DNA of 64,000 nucleotides from Dichetophora obliterata (taxonomy: Eukaryota > Arthropoda > Insecta > Diptera > Sciomyzidae), in assembly GCA_963920525.1 (NCBI GenBank), contig OY986439.1:48425482-48489481 (forward strand). Direction: 5' to 3'. The position numbers were made by a program, and so were the translations under genes. The notes below the pieces were generated by a model. The model was given only the letters and a program-made list of their open reading frames with translations, was not told where the DNA came from and ran no database searches. Below, in pieces: positions 1 to 11,469 of this stretch (positions are counted from its first letter, which is position 1; every line of letters begins with the position of its first letter).

Positions 1-319
1 GTGCGCTCGCCCGCAGGCTTCTAAAAACGCCCTGCTATTTACTTTTAGAGTAAAACTATGTTATTACTAGGTTACTAGAAGCGTAGGAGAAAACAAGAAA
101 GCTCTTGACAAAAAAAAAGATAGCACAAAGAGCCTTTTTTAATTCAATGGTCATATGATAATTATCATTTATTACAACAGTTATATATTAAAAATATCTT
201 ATTTTGTAAATAAAGTTATATTTCATTTTAATAGAATTTGTTAAAAAAAGCAATAACGAAAAAATACTATATATAATATATAATAAAATAAAAATATATA
301 TATATATACAATATACAAA
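1..319. other. AT-rich DNA without a gene
   Basis: No coding region is supported here. The first 25 bases are GC-rich, after which the sequence is strongly AT-rich, with a short TA-dinucleotide run near 293-309 directly before the mariner insertion site. Confidence 0.6.
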
Positions 320-321
320 TA

Positions 322-1608
322 TTGGGGGTTGGAATTAGTTTTAAAGGTTTTCTAAGAGATGGCGCAACTATCAATAGATCGCATCGGGCACACCTGTGAC
401 TATATTCATTTCAAAGCACATTGTCTAAGCTTCATTTTTCAGTATGTGTCATTCCACTGAAGTGTAAACAACATATATTTTTTTCTCTGTGAACATGTCG
501 ACTTTCGTTCCAACAAAACGCAATTTGCGGGAAGGTTTACTTTTGTGCTTCCATTTGAAGAAAAAAGCGGTTGAAGCACAACGCACGCTTACTGAGGCTT
601 ACGGGGACTATGCTCCATCGATTTCTACTTGTGAGTACTGGTTCCGTCGGTTTAAAAGTGGTGATTTTGATACGGAAGACAAAGAGCGTCCGGGCCAGCT
701 GAAAAAGTTTGAAGATGAGGAATTGGAGGCTTTGCTCGTAGAAGACCCGTGTCAAACCCTTCAAGAATTGTAAGAATCATTGGGAGTCGACTTATCAACG
801 GTCGGCAAACGCTTGAAGGCCATGGGAATGATTCAAAAGCAAGGAAATTGGGTGCCGTACCAGTTGAAGCCGAGAGACGTTGAACGGCGATTTTGCATGT
901 GCGAACAACTGCTTCAACGGCATAAAAGGAAGAGTTTTTTGCATCGTATTGTCACTGGCGATGAAAAGTGAATCCATTACGATAATCCTAAGCGAAAAAA
1001 ATCGTGGGGACCACCCGGCCATGCATCAACATCGAGGGCCAAGCCGAATATTCATGGCGCCAAGCTTATGCTGTGTATTTGGTGGGATCAGAAGCGTGTC
1101 GTGTACTATGAGCTGCTAAAACCTAACGAAACCATCACTGGGGAACGCTACCAACAACAATTGATGCAATTGAGCCGAGCATTAAAGGTTAAACGGCCGG
1201 AATATGCCAAAAGACACGACAAAGTGGTTTTTCAACATGACAACGCACGGCCACATGTTGCAAGAACCGTCAAGGAAACGTTGGAGGCGCTGAATTGGGA
1301 TGTGCTACCCCACCCGCCTTATAGCCCAGACATAGCCCCTTCCGACTACCACCTATTCAGATCGATGACGCATGGCTTGGCTGAGCAGCGCTTCACTTCT
1401 TACGAGGATACCAAAAAATGGGTCGATTCGTGGATTGCCTCAAAAGACGAATCGTTCTTCCGGCGCGGAATCCATATGCTGCCAGAAAGATGGGAAAATG
1501 TTGTAGCTAACGATGGACAATACTTTGAATAATATACATTGTACCGTTGTTTCTAAATAAATGCTCAAAAACCGAAAAAAAACCTTTAAAATTAATTCCA
1601 ACCCCCAA
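322..1608 (+). mobile_element. mariner transposon, both ends present
   Basis: A 1287-bp element flanked by a TA duplication (320-321 and 1609-1610). The inverted terminal repeats are about 30 bp (322-351 and 1579-1608) and begin TTGGGGGTTGGAATTA; I see one mismatch between them. Size, TA target and the enclosed transposase frame all match mariner. The ends look intact, so the copy could be mobilised only by a transposase supplied elsewhere, because its own gene has two stop codons. The residues around the catalytic site resemble the mellifera-type mariners, but that subfamily call is weak. Confidence 0.95.
489..1532 (+). pseudogene. mariner transposase with two in-frame stops
   Basis: The frame starts at ATG 489 and would encode 347 residues, the usual mariner length. 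The N-terminal part has the mariner helix-turn-helix region (CEYWFRRFKSGDFDTED). The catalytic DD34D triad is visible: TGDEK, HDNARPH and YSPDIAPSDYHLF, with exactly 34 residues between the second and third Asp. The single frame is broken by TAA at 771-773, where family members usually have Ala, and TGA at 969-971, where the conserved Trp of DEKWIHYDN is expected. There are no frameshifts. Such transposases cut and paste the element at TA sites in the nucleus. With two nonsense codons this copy is inactive, but the otherwise clean frame suggests it is fairly young. Confidence 0.95.
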
Positions 1609-1610
1609 TA

Positions 1611-2988
1611 TAATAAAATTTGTAAGATGTTATCACAAAGTAGGTTAAAAAAAGAAAACATCACACATTAATTATTTTAAAAAGTAAACAAACTTAAAGT
1701 TTGAATTAATGGGATCAATAATTTTTTATTGATAATTTTTAAATGATAAGCTTAAGATGTTTAGTTTAAATGTTTTGTATTTGACGTTACCTGTTAACTA
1801 AAGAGTTTGCTAACGTCACAAAATATGACCAACTGAGTGATTAAAATAACATTAGTTGCTGACTTGCTGAAAATATGAAAGCGAACGGGCTAATCGACTC
1901 CAACCATAATCGAATTTTTCCAAACAAAGACGACTTTTGCTTAAAATAGTCGGTTTTTTTTGACATCGATTATTGCACCCTGAGAAATCGTAAGTACGGG
2001 AATTACATTTTATTTCAGCACAAACGTCAAACAGCGTAACATCCCCATTCTTGGCCAAAAAATAAGGAGTGATCGTAGAGCTATGAAAATTTGTACGAAT
2101 ATCTTTCATGACAAAATTAAGAAATCTTGAAAAAGTTATAAAAACAACGTCGTCAGTCTTGTCTCACTGAAACAGCGAAGTTTGCTACATGAATTTCTTT
2201 TGAGATAAATTATAATTTAGTATCTTTGTTTGTATTTTTGAGCAGGTATGTTAGCATATAAGAAAAGATTTCTTGTGCATGCCGCAAATAAGAATATATG
2301 TATAACAACAAAACCCTTAAGAATTAAAATTAAAAATTAGAATTCAATTTGTATTTAAAATTGAATTAAAATTGAAATTAAAATAGATAACAACAAGTAA
2401 TAACACATTTATAAGTTAACACATTTATGAGTTATATAACAACAAAACACTTAAGAATTCAAATTAAAAATTAACTCAGCCTTGAAAAATACTCCCAAAC
2501 AAATTAACTACGTTTTTGTTTATATTTGTAAGCTTTTTTGATTACAGAAAGGAAATTTTAAAAATTGAGTTTTTTTTTGTGCTTGTAAATAAGTAAAACT
2601 TTTGAAAAAAATCATATGGCCATACATCAAATATATCTCAAATTTTAACTAAACAGGTCACCATAAAAAATGTATGTCTTCCGCATTAGCAAAAATTTTT
2701 TGGATTTGGTGTAACGCAGTTCTAATGATGTTTTCGTGAAAAACTTATAGTCAATCTTTTCAAAATTATTTTTTAAGCACTTTTAAAAATTGAATATTTA
2801 GAAATTTGCAACCCACTTTTAATGTTTACTTTTATAATAAGCTTTAAAATTGTATTTTTAAAAATGTAAATTTGACGGCTTGTCATAACGAAACGATTGC
2901 TACTATTAAAAAAATTCATTTTGATTTTTTTACCCAAGATATTTTCTATTGAAAGCTATAAAAATTTGAAAAACTCAAGCGTCGATAT
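1611..2988. other. AT-rich noncoding stretch
   Basis: No gene is supported. An 85-codon open frame on the minus strand (1852-2109) has no recognisable motif. Short direct repeats of AATTAAAATTgaa type occur near 2320-2480. I see no element boundaries in this stretch. Confidence 0.5.
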
Positions 2989-2991
2989 ATT

Positions 2992-3521
2992 TAGGGTTTT
3001 CACAAGCTGTCGTATTGTTGTATGTCGTATTGCGTTTTCAATAAAAAATACAACAACTGTGAACATACCCTAAGGGTTTTTTTTTTTTTGTATGTCGTAT
3101 TTATACAGCTGACTGAAGAAACAGACAAATGACTGGAGAAAGTAAATTTTTTTAAATGTCTAAACAAAACGAAAAGAATGAAATAATAAGAGCTTTGTGT
3201 GTAAAGTAAGGACTTGATCTTGTTATGAATCAGAAAGCCACGTCAAAAATTTCAATTTCTTCTACAAACCTATTTGCCTGGCAAAATAAAAAGAAAAACT
3301 GTTATGATAGTGATGTTACTTATGAAATGTGCACGGTAATAACAAATTCGTAACAAGAAAGAACAGCACTGATGAAATACGACAAAACGACAAACAGTAT
3401 ACATACCAAATGCGATTGTATTGTCGTAAACTAGTTTTATGTGGAAGGCAACAACAAAAATTATACAACTGTTGTGAAAAAATACGACAATACAACAATA
3501 CGACAGCTTGTGAAAACCCTA
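2992..3521. mobile_element. 530-bp TIR element (MITE), ATT duplication
   Basis: Long terminal inverted repeats of nearly 40 bp (2992-3031 and 3482-3521) begin TAGGGTTTTCACAAGCTGTC. They are flanked by the trinucleotide ATT on both sides (2989-2991, 3522-3524). The interior has no transposase but repeats the word AATACGACA in both orientations. A 3-bp AT-rich duplication points toward PIF/Harbinger-like mobility, but this is inference. A related-looking end occurs at 35641-36290. Confidence 0.8.
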
Positions 3522-3597
3522 ATTATGTTTTTGGCCGCTTATTTTACACTGTGCGTCGTTCTCCACTTTAGTTATCAATTTAATCAAGGTACTTGAG

Positions 3598-3660
3598 GGC
3601 GTCCCTTGCTTAGTTGCGCCCGCCCGCAACGCGGGCTCTGCGGGCCCGCTTTTTACGCCG
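3598..3660. repeat. GC-rich palindromic patch
   Basis: A short block of CCCGC/GCGGG inverted motifs (about 3615-3652) stands out sharply from AT-rich surroundings and can form a strong hairpin. It may be a terminal part of an unidentified element whose other end is not seen. Confidence 0.4.
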
Positions 3661-3679
3661 CTGGATACTTTGGAGTATT

Positions 3680-3940
3680 TTAAATGCGTTTATCTTTCGA
3701 TAAAATTGCATTTTCGGGATGAAGGCCCAAATCCACCAAAGTTTCTCTCCACAAGGGCTCGATATCATATGAAACACTATCACTTGAATTATCGCTGCGA
3801 CTTTCATTACGTATATAATGACAATTATCCTCTAAGCTATCTCCAGAAAAATCAACGTCAGATGCACTTTCCATTTCTTCCTCATCTCTCAAACGAAAAT
3901 TTGGATTCATTTCGCAGAAAAAAAGAAAAATGCCTCTCAA
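3680..3940 (-). CDS. unrecognised acidic open frame
   Basis: An 86-codon frame on the minus strand reads MRGIFLFFCEMNPNFRL and then an acidic Ser/Asp-rich stretch (EEEMESASDVDFSGDSLEDN) ending in EPLWRETLVDLGLHPENAI. I do not recognise a family. Composition unlike the AT-rich background and the acidic N-terminal style would fit the first exon of a transposase or a host exon, but neither is shown. A better start may be the internal Met of MNPNFRL. It lies directly beside the GC-rich patch at 3598-3660. Confidence 0.2.
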   Translation of the reverse strand: MRGIFLFFCEMNPNFRLRDEEEMESASDVDFSGDSLEDNCHYIRNESRSDNSSDSVSYDIEPLWRETLVDLGLHPENAILSKDKRI

Positions 3941-4014
3941 AAATATTTAAACCGCCAAAATACACGCAAGAAAACTATATTTTGTGCACACAGCGATGAT
4001 GATGAATGCCATTT

Positions 4015-4056
4015 ATATGCTTATAAGCATACAAGAATTTATATGCTTATAAGCAT
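4015..4056. repeat. duplicated 16-bp palindrome
   Basis: The self-complementary word ATATGCTTATAAGCAT occurs at 4015-4030 and again at 4041-4056. A degenerate third version (AGTATACAAG) follows. Confidence 0.6.
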
Positions 4057-5256
4057 TATAAGTATACAAGAAAACATTGGCACCATATGTAAGCATACAT
4101 ACTATAATGCATGTATGAAAAAACATGTATGAAGTGCACATACTAAGAGACCTGTACGTCTATATGTTTGCACGAGCATTTCCAGACTTGAGCGCCACCT
4201 ATAGACGTACGAAATTAGTAGATTATGTCGAAAAAAGCTATTTGCCAAAAACTCATGTCTATCGATTAAGAATTAATATATTTCTTACTAAATTGAATTT
4301 TGAATTTGTATGCGCGCGCATACAAAGGACCGATGAGGGTTAAATGTAGGGTTTGCATAATAAAATTAACCTTTACCCTGTAACGTGCGGTCACTCGTGA
4401 CCAGGTGATTTCTTGTAAGGCGTATATCTAACGCTCCCATCCATCCTGTATTTCGTAGGACAGTCCTGTTTTTTCGAGCAATGTTCTGCGTCCTATGCAA
4501 CGGGCTCAAAATCCTGCTTTTTATTATTTTGTCCTGTTTTTTTATTTTCTCCCATGCTTGCAATTTAGTCGACTTTGTTTATTATTCATACTATTTTTAG
4601 TAATATGTCTAAATTTTCCCTTAATACACCTTTACTTTTTTTACGAACTTGTTAAAAGTTTCTGTGCAAATTTTTTCTTAGACTTGTCGAAATGTCGAAG
4701 CGAAAGTGTGTCTTAAACAATCAACATAAAAAATATTTATTCCTGGAAAAAACAAATATTGAAAGTGAGCAGTGATGCCACTAGTAGGGAAAAGAGGCTA
4801 CATGTAGAGAAATTCATCCTTAGTTTTGAGATGTAGGGGAAAAAGGACAGATTTCCAATATATGCTCATATGTAGGGAATTTTTAAAATTTTAAATTTCT
4901 CTCTATATTTCTCAAAAAATGTGTATTTATATTCGCATATAATTTCTTTAATAGAGTTGAAATTCTTTCAGTGTGAAAAACCTGACCAAGTTAAGTCTTC
5001 ATATATGCTTAAACATACCCACTGACATAATCATTCTGTTCTGTGCTTGAACATACCCATTTGTCGCAGAGCTTACTTGATGTCAATTTTGCCGCGTTTT
5101 CGTTTAGATTTTCTCCAACAAGATTAATTTTACCGCTTAATTTTTTATTAAAATTCACAAAATCAGAGTCTGAATAAAGGAGTAAAAACCGTAAGTTGCT
5201 TCAAATGTTATACATACTTTATTAAACAAATTTTCAATAAAATTGTTTTTAGCAAA

Positions 5257-7329
5257 ATGAGTAATTCTTCCGATTCCATTTCTTCTAAAACGGGTGCTGT
5301 GAAGCGACGTGTGAAGTACAGAAAACAAAAATTTAATCAAAGCTGGCTGGAGATCGATGAATTCAAGGGATGGCTCGAAAAAATTGAAACGGATGCTTTC
5401 AAGTGTAAGTGTGCAGCTTGTGACAAGATTTTAAGCTGTGGAAAATCGGACCTCCTGAAGCATTCGCAAAGCAAATCACATAAAAAAAACGTAGTTTCCA
5501 TTAAAAATTTAAAATCGATTGAAACATTTTTTGAAAAACCTCCGAAAAATAGCTTTGCTGTGGAAAACTTTGAGCTGAAGCTATGCATGTTCTTTGTCGA
5601 ACATAACGTAGCAACGCAAGTAGTTGACCATTTGCTACCCCTTCTAAAAGAAATTGTTCCGGACTCCAAAATTATTTTAGATGCTAATCTTGGAAGAACT
5701 AAGTGCAGTAGCATTATAAAAAATGTATTGGCAAAGCAACATAGGGATGAATTGATCCAACAGCTAAAAACACAAAGTTTTCAGTTATGGTTGACGAGAG
5801 CACTGATATTGGATCGAATAAGTGCATGTGTATTGTTGTGAGGTACTTTGATGATGTTAACGGCAAAGTTGCGATCAAGCTATTAGACCTTTTGAGAGTT
5901 AAATCGCATTGTTCTGCGGAGGCGCTATATACGGACTTTAAGAAACTTATTATAAGTTACGAAATTCCTTTCAATAATATAGTCGGTAAGATAATCATTA
6001 AACTGTTTTATAAACATGCTATATCCATGTGTTTTTTCTGTTGCCAATTTTAAGGAATGTGTAGTGATGGAGCGAGTGTCATGATTGGCCATCGCAACTC
6101 ATTTGCTTCAAGACTTTTACAGGATATTTCTGACGTAGTTGTAATAAAATGTATTTGTCACACAGCAGCGATTGTAGCAAACAAGGCATGTTTAGCATTA
6201 CCTAGGGCTCCAGAAGAGTTATTAAGAAAAATTGGAACATATGTTTCAGGTAGTTCGAAAAGGTGTGCTCAGATAGAGGAGTTTCAAGATATTTTGAATG
6301 AGAAAAAAAGAAAAATTTTAAAAACTAGTGCGACTAGGTGGCTGTCACACCAAAAATGCATTGAAAGAATTCTAGACAATTGGAATATACTCCTTGAATT
6401 CTTCAAACAGGTAAGCATCATCGACAAACTAAAATCAGCTCAAATAATTTTAACAGAACTTACTAATGAATGCAATAAGGCATATTTATATTTCTTAAAA
6501 TACGTTCTCAGTTTTTTCAATGAACTAAATGCACTTTTTCGAGCCAAAAAGCCATTAATACACCAACTTTACTTGGAGTCAACAAAAATATTTTTCAAGT
6601 TAGGCCAAAATTTTATTAAAAAAACTGCATTAAAGGCTGATTGCGACGTTAGGTCACCTCATGTATCCTTGCCAGTCAATGAGATATATCTCGGCCCTGA
6701 ATGTCTCGAGCTACTGAATACGCTTCCAAAAATAGCTGCCGAACGAATCAGATTAGATTGCCTATCTTTTTATATCACTGCTCTGGAAGAAATTCAGCAA
6801 AGATTGCCGATACAAAACAAGACCTTTTTCAAAGATATGTGCTTTCTTGATCCCAAAATTGTACTGGGGGTCCATACTGAATTCAGCAGGCGTGAAATTG
6901 CTTTTAAAAATATTTGTGAGAAATTTAAATGTAATATAAATGACGTGCTGGTTGAGTGGAGGTCTATTGAATTTCAATTTCTTGAACCTGAAAAGAAAGT
7001 TCTTGAGAATATGGGTATCGAATAATTTTGGATAAAAATTGAGAATTTAAGGAATTTTAATAATGAAGCAATATTTACCAATTTATCCAAATTAGCCAAG
7101 CATTGTTTGATATTGCCTCATGCTAATGCAGATGCTGAACGTATATTTTCTGTTGTAACCGATGTTCGTACAAAAAAAAGGAATAAAATCAGTCACGATC
7201 AGTCACCTCACTTCAATTTGCATAATTCAGTCTTTTTTACAAGATGAAAAACAAGATTGCACTTCTTTTAAATGTAACGAAAGCCATTTCAGACAAATGA
7301 ATTATAAAGATCTTTATGATCATCATTAA
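5257..7329 (+). pseudogene. hAT transposase, broken, with one intron
   Basis: The N-terminus (from ATG 5257) has a BED/TTF-type zinc finger, CAACDKILSC followed by H-x5-H. Then come the hAT catalytic features: MVDESTDIG with the first Asp, CSDGASVMIG with the second Asp, the C-x2-H motif in KCICHTAA, the TRW segment (ATRWLSHQ), and a C-terminal dimerisation part with HANADAERIFSVV holding the catalytic Glu. A frameshift near 5780 joins the frame from 5257 to the one at 5787. A 69-bp GT-AG intron (5986-6054) restores IVG-MCSDG. TAA at 7023-7025 and a further shift near 7200 break the end, which reads to about 7329. The protein resembles the ZNF862/KIAA1586-like hAT group. It is not functional as it stands. 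Confidence 0.9.
5986..6054 (+). other. intron in hAT transposase
   Basis: The boundaries are GTAAGATA at 5986 and CAATTTTAAG ending at 6054. Removing these 69 bp rejoins Val-Gly-Met-Cys-Ser-Asp-Gly across the junction, recreating the conserved second catalytic motif, and explains the in-frame stop at the end of the intron. Confidence 0.8.
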
Positions 7330-7455
7330 AAAAAAATGACTTTTACCTTTGAATAATTCTGTTGAATCAGCTTTAATCTAAATTAATTTATATGCGTATA
7401 ACATATGCTTATATATTATGTTTTGGTATTTTTTTTATTTATGTTTAATACCATG

Positions 7456-7640
7456 ATATGGATTTATCAATGTTAACTAGTCAACATATATTTATGTTAT
7501 TTTTATTGTTTTTTGTGTACAATTCAATTATATGGATTTATCGATGTTAACTAGTCTACGTATACTTATGTTAATTTTTTATTGTTTTTTTGAGTACGTA
7601 CAATACAATTTTATGGATTAATCGATGTGAAATATAATAT
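7456..7640. repeat. degenerate 75-80-bp tandem repeat inside hAT
   Basis: Three units begin TATGGATTtATC (about 7456, 7530 and 7611). The first two continue with GTTAACTAGTC and a T-rich stretch. They lie in the 3' part of the inner hAT, after its coding relic. Confidence 0.7.
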
Positions 7641-8289
7641 TAAATAAACATTTTAAGGCATGCGTACATGCTATTTTTTTGTTTGCAACAAACTTTTTGT
7701 GTTTCATTTAGATGTATGAAATAAATATGTAGGGAAACTTGTAGGGAAAAATTATGTTTGCATAGGGAAAAGTAGGGATTTTCATGAAATGCGGTAGGGA
7801 TTTTTTCAAAAATTTAGTGGCATCACTGAAAGTGAGGTGTTCTGCTCAAAGTGCAAAGTAGTACCTAGAAAATCTAATTAACGTGCCATTTTTATAAGAC
7901 TAATTTGGATTTTTTTTTATTTTTGTTACGTTTTTGTAGTATTAAAAATAATTTAATATTTATATAAGATTGAATTTTTTTTATCAAAATTACATATTAA
8001 ATACAAATACCTAATATTAATTGATATTTGAAGCTTATGCTACAATTCTTATATTAAATAATAAATTTGATAATTTTATCAATGAAAATGCTTATTTTAA
8101 TTCCTTGAACATACAAGTAATAATAATTTTGCGACTTTGAATTGCGTCCTGCGAAAACATCCTGTTTTTTGCGAGACGTCCTGTACATCCTGTAAAATCT
8201 TAAAAATGTTGTCAATTTGTCCTGTTTTTGGCGAAAAAAGAGATGGGAGCGTTATGTATATCTCTTGAACGCAAAGCGCTAGCGACATT

Positions 8290-9330
8290 TACCTCGCACG
8301 AAAAAAACTTTAGTTGGATCGCTGGCATTGGTTTCATCAGTTTATGTTCGGTTGTGTAAATTTTGAAATAGACACAAGTGACCTCACATTGCAGCGAACG
8401 TTTGTAAAAACTTAAAAAAGGTGTTTGCTCTTATTTAGTGAAAAATAATTTTATTAATTTGTATAAAAATTCTTGTTAAAATTAAATAATAAATTGTTGT
8501 TTATAATTTTTATTGAAAAAAAAATACTCTTGCTATTTCTGAACTTAAACCCTAAAGTACCAAATTTTTCCTACCTTAAAAATAGCCGATTTTGAGGTTA
8601 AAAAAATTAAGCATCTAATTTAATTTTTTAAATTTTTAAAAAAAAAAATCTAAGTACTTAGGCTTATTTTCTCATTGGTCTTATTTACTTTACTATAATT
8701 ATTAAACAATGGCAGCTTTTTGAAAAAAAAATCATTTTTTTTATATTTTTTTATTTGTACTGCGGCAATTTTTAATAATTAATTAATTAGTAAATAAATT
8801 GTCGAGTAGAAACACAAATCATCATTTTTGCAGGACCCTAGGCCTGATTTAACTAGGTAAAATAAGGTCGAGACACGAGTGTCCCCACGTTACAGCGAAC
8901 GTAAAAACCTTCGCTGGGAAAAAAGGGAAAAAATAACTTTTCCAATAATATAAGGACGATGGTTGTTTTCTTAAAATTTCTGGTGTTTAATATCTATATT
9001 AGTGGAAGGCAGCAACTTCTAATATTCCGGTTAAATCCTTTAACTGTATTTAACATTAATAGTCAAGTCAAGTGCTACCCGATAGTCTTGCTCCATAATG
9101 GAGCAGCAAAAACAACCCCTACAAATCCATTGCTATTTATTGGTTATCATGAACATTCGCAACAGAGTCAAGTTTCGACAAATGACTCCATCAAACGTAC
9201 TTACAGTAGCCTCTTCACCATCGAACCTCCACCCACATCGAATTCTTGAACACTCAAAGCGAAGAAAGTTAAATTCATTGCCAATGCATTGCCACTGATT
9301 AAGCTAGCATAGCAAAACTGAAAGTGTTCC
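8290..9330. other. AT-rich stretch, no gene seen
   Basis: No gene is supported. It contains two copies of a motif ending ACAGCGAACG / GCAGCGAACG (8371-8400 and 8867-8905). These match, in the opposite orientation, the CTGTAACGTGCGGTCACTCG segment at 4378-4397. Confidence 0.5.
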
Positions 9331-10800
9331 AAGGTAAGGGGACAAAAATGACCACGCTCTACGCAGTTCTGCTCACTTAAGCCATCACTTTGATATAACC
9401 ACAACAACAAGACAACCGCAACAAAACAGCGACAACAACGTAAAACCATATCAACTGTATTACTTAAGGCCGTATTTATAAGGTTATCAAAAAAACAACA
9501 ACATGCATACTGACACACGTACATACTAACAGACGGACGAAGATACAACACTAACATAGGGATTAAATAGCTAAGGAATAAGTTAAGTAGCTGGAAAAAG
9601 TATAGAGCAAACATATAAAACACGTAACAACAAAAAAAAAACACCCTTCAAACACTCCACCCACGACACCTTGAAAAAAACCCCATGAATGCCAGCAAAG
9701 GGTCGGTCGGTCGGTTGGTCGAACTGTACATCGATCCAACGTTGGTTGGTAAAATAGAAGAAATAAAATGCAAAACGGAATCACCAAGGGGAAAGAGTAG
9801 AAGAGGGCAATACAGAGCAAAACCAAGAACTACAGATGAGTTGGGGTGAGAACAAGACTGACTTCAAATAATGTCTGGGGCCAAATTGCTAGGCGAGGGC
9901 GTGTCACAAAATCGTAAATCACTTTGAAGTGGGTCGTAGTCGACTAACCAACAACAACAGCAACATCAACAATAACAACTACAACCACAGCTAAGCCGAC
10001 AACAACCGAAGGAACAATAAAAACATCAGCCTTCATACCTTATTTAGATACATAAATAGATTCAAACGTGAAATAATAACAGAAAAAACCAAAAAAGCAT
10101 CAAAAAACGAGCAAGAAATGTTCACTCTGGTTGGTGTCTTTTGTGGACCAAATAGCCAAAAGTTGTTCATCAATGCAAGGACAACAGCTGGCGCGACAAA
10201 CAAAAACTAACCCTAGAACTTAAGTTTAAAAAAATTTTATAGAAATGAGAAAAGTAGGTACTCCGCAGAAATTCAGCAATATGAGGGCCAAAACTGCAAC
10301 AAAAATATTCCTATGTAATATTGGTCACAATTACTTTCAAACACAACAAATTTGGCAACTCAACATCAAACTTTTTTGTTCTCTTGCCTACGTGTTTCTT
10401 GCTCTCAGTAACTTGTCCCCTTCACTGGTTGCCTTAAATCAGCCCATATCTTGGTGCGCATGCGCAATCAACTCCCGGGCACAACCAAACTAATAATTAT
10501 TATTTGCCTAATTAAGTCAGATTGCTGCGTGTCTTTATGTCAAACAACGAAACGATCACCCGATCGATCAATCGTTCGATCGGTCGATGGCATCAGCGTT
10601 GCAATCTACTGCTTGTCTGAATTGTTTGGTTGGCTGACTCAACTGGGGAGCTTAAAATTGATGGTCATAAATTAAGGTGACGATGGCGTCAAGTAGGCGC
10701 GTACAATTTGCCAAATTTTGATGAACTGTTGACTGCTGGCTGACAGCTTGAGTGAGTTCGATTCCTTGTTGTTCGACTGGGGTGAAACGCAGCGACTGAT
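9330..10800. other. host-like noncoding DNA with CAA-rich tracts
   Basis: No coding region is supported. Loose CAA/CAACAG tracts (9400-9440, 9945-10020), a GGTC tetranucleotide run and a GATC-rich patch (10550-10590) are typical of fly introns or intergenic DNA. No element ends are seen, so this may be original host sequence between transposon clusters. Confidence 0.5.
9700..9720. repeat. GGTC microsatellite
   Basis: A short run of GGTC units with one GGTT variant. Confidence 0.7.
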
Positions 10801-11469
10801 TGAGTGACCATGTTAATGAGTGAGTGTTAATAATAGAGTGTGGAGTATTGTGGCGCTTTTGATAGTGTTATATGTGACTTTGTGAAACGGGATGTTAAAA
10901 AGGTTTAAATAAAAGAGCTCATTTGAATGTTTATTAACAGATGATTATTGTTCAATTGTTTAATTAAAGACTTAAATTTTTTTTAATTTATGTATTAAAA
11001 TTCTTCAATTTTCACACTTACATAAAAAATGTTCCAAAACAATATATTACACTCAAAAGTGAAATGATTAAATACTAATTGTGGCTAAAAAACCATTAAT
11101 ATTGTGTATTCGATATAGTTTCACTTTGATTCAAAAACCATACATACTATGTTAACAATAACACAGTGCAGCACACATTTTCGTTGGTGAACCAAAGAAA
11201 TCTCAAACAATAGAATTTGACATCAGTAACAAAAGCCTGAATCCCTTTTTGCCCACTTCGTCACAATTATTTTTTTACAATGGTTTGAAATTTGAATTTT
11301 TTGGTCAAAATGTTTTTATAAGTATAAATTTGGGCTTCCGCCCAAAGAATTGTCAAATCTAAGATATTGCCCGGCAATCAATTCAATATTAACACGGAGA
11401 ACTGAAAATTTAGTATAAATTTATTTAATTTTTAAGTTTTTGCTGTTAAATTTTTAGAAATAGTTCATA

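Larger units (their letters stand above)
4770..7828 (+). mobile_element. hAT transposon (ZNF862/KIAA1586-like), inner
   Basis: A 3059-bp element with inverted ends CAGTGATGCCACTA and a perfect 8-bp duplication AAAGTGAG (4762-4769, 7829-7836). The subterminal regions carry repeated TGTAGGGAAAA words on both sides. It encloses a degenerate transposase gene and inserted into the outer hAT-like element, so it is the younger of the two. Confidence 0.95.
4429..8254. mobile_element. non-autonomous hAT-like element (outer)
   Basis: Inverted ends TAACGCTCCCAT (4429-4440 and 8243-8254) are flanked by octamers CGTATATC (4421-4428) and TGTATATC (8255-8262), a 7/8 match that fits the 8-bp duplication of hAT elements. 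Subterminal DNA on both sides is rich in TCCTGTTTTTtgCGA motifs in the same orientation (for example 4460-4480, 4530-4545, 8158-8240), the sort of repeat hAT transposases bind. Without the inner hAT (4770-7828) it is only about 0.77 kb and has no recognisable transposase. Confidence 0.75.

Noticed and set aside
1852..2109. 85-codon minus-strand frame
   Set aside because: No motif, no context and no supporting splice sites or relatives within the window.
9201..9826. Minus-strand frames rich in Phe, Leu and Cys
   Set aside because: Opposite strand of CAA/ACAAC-rich DNA; low complexity and no conserved motif.
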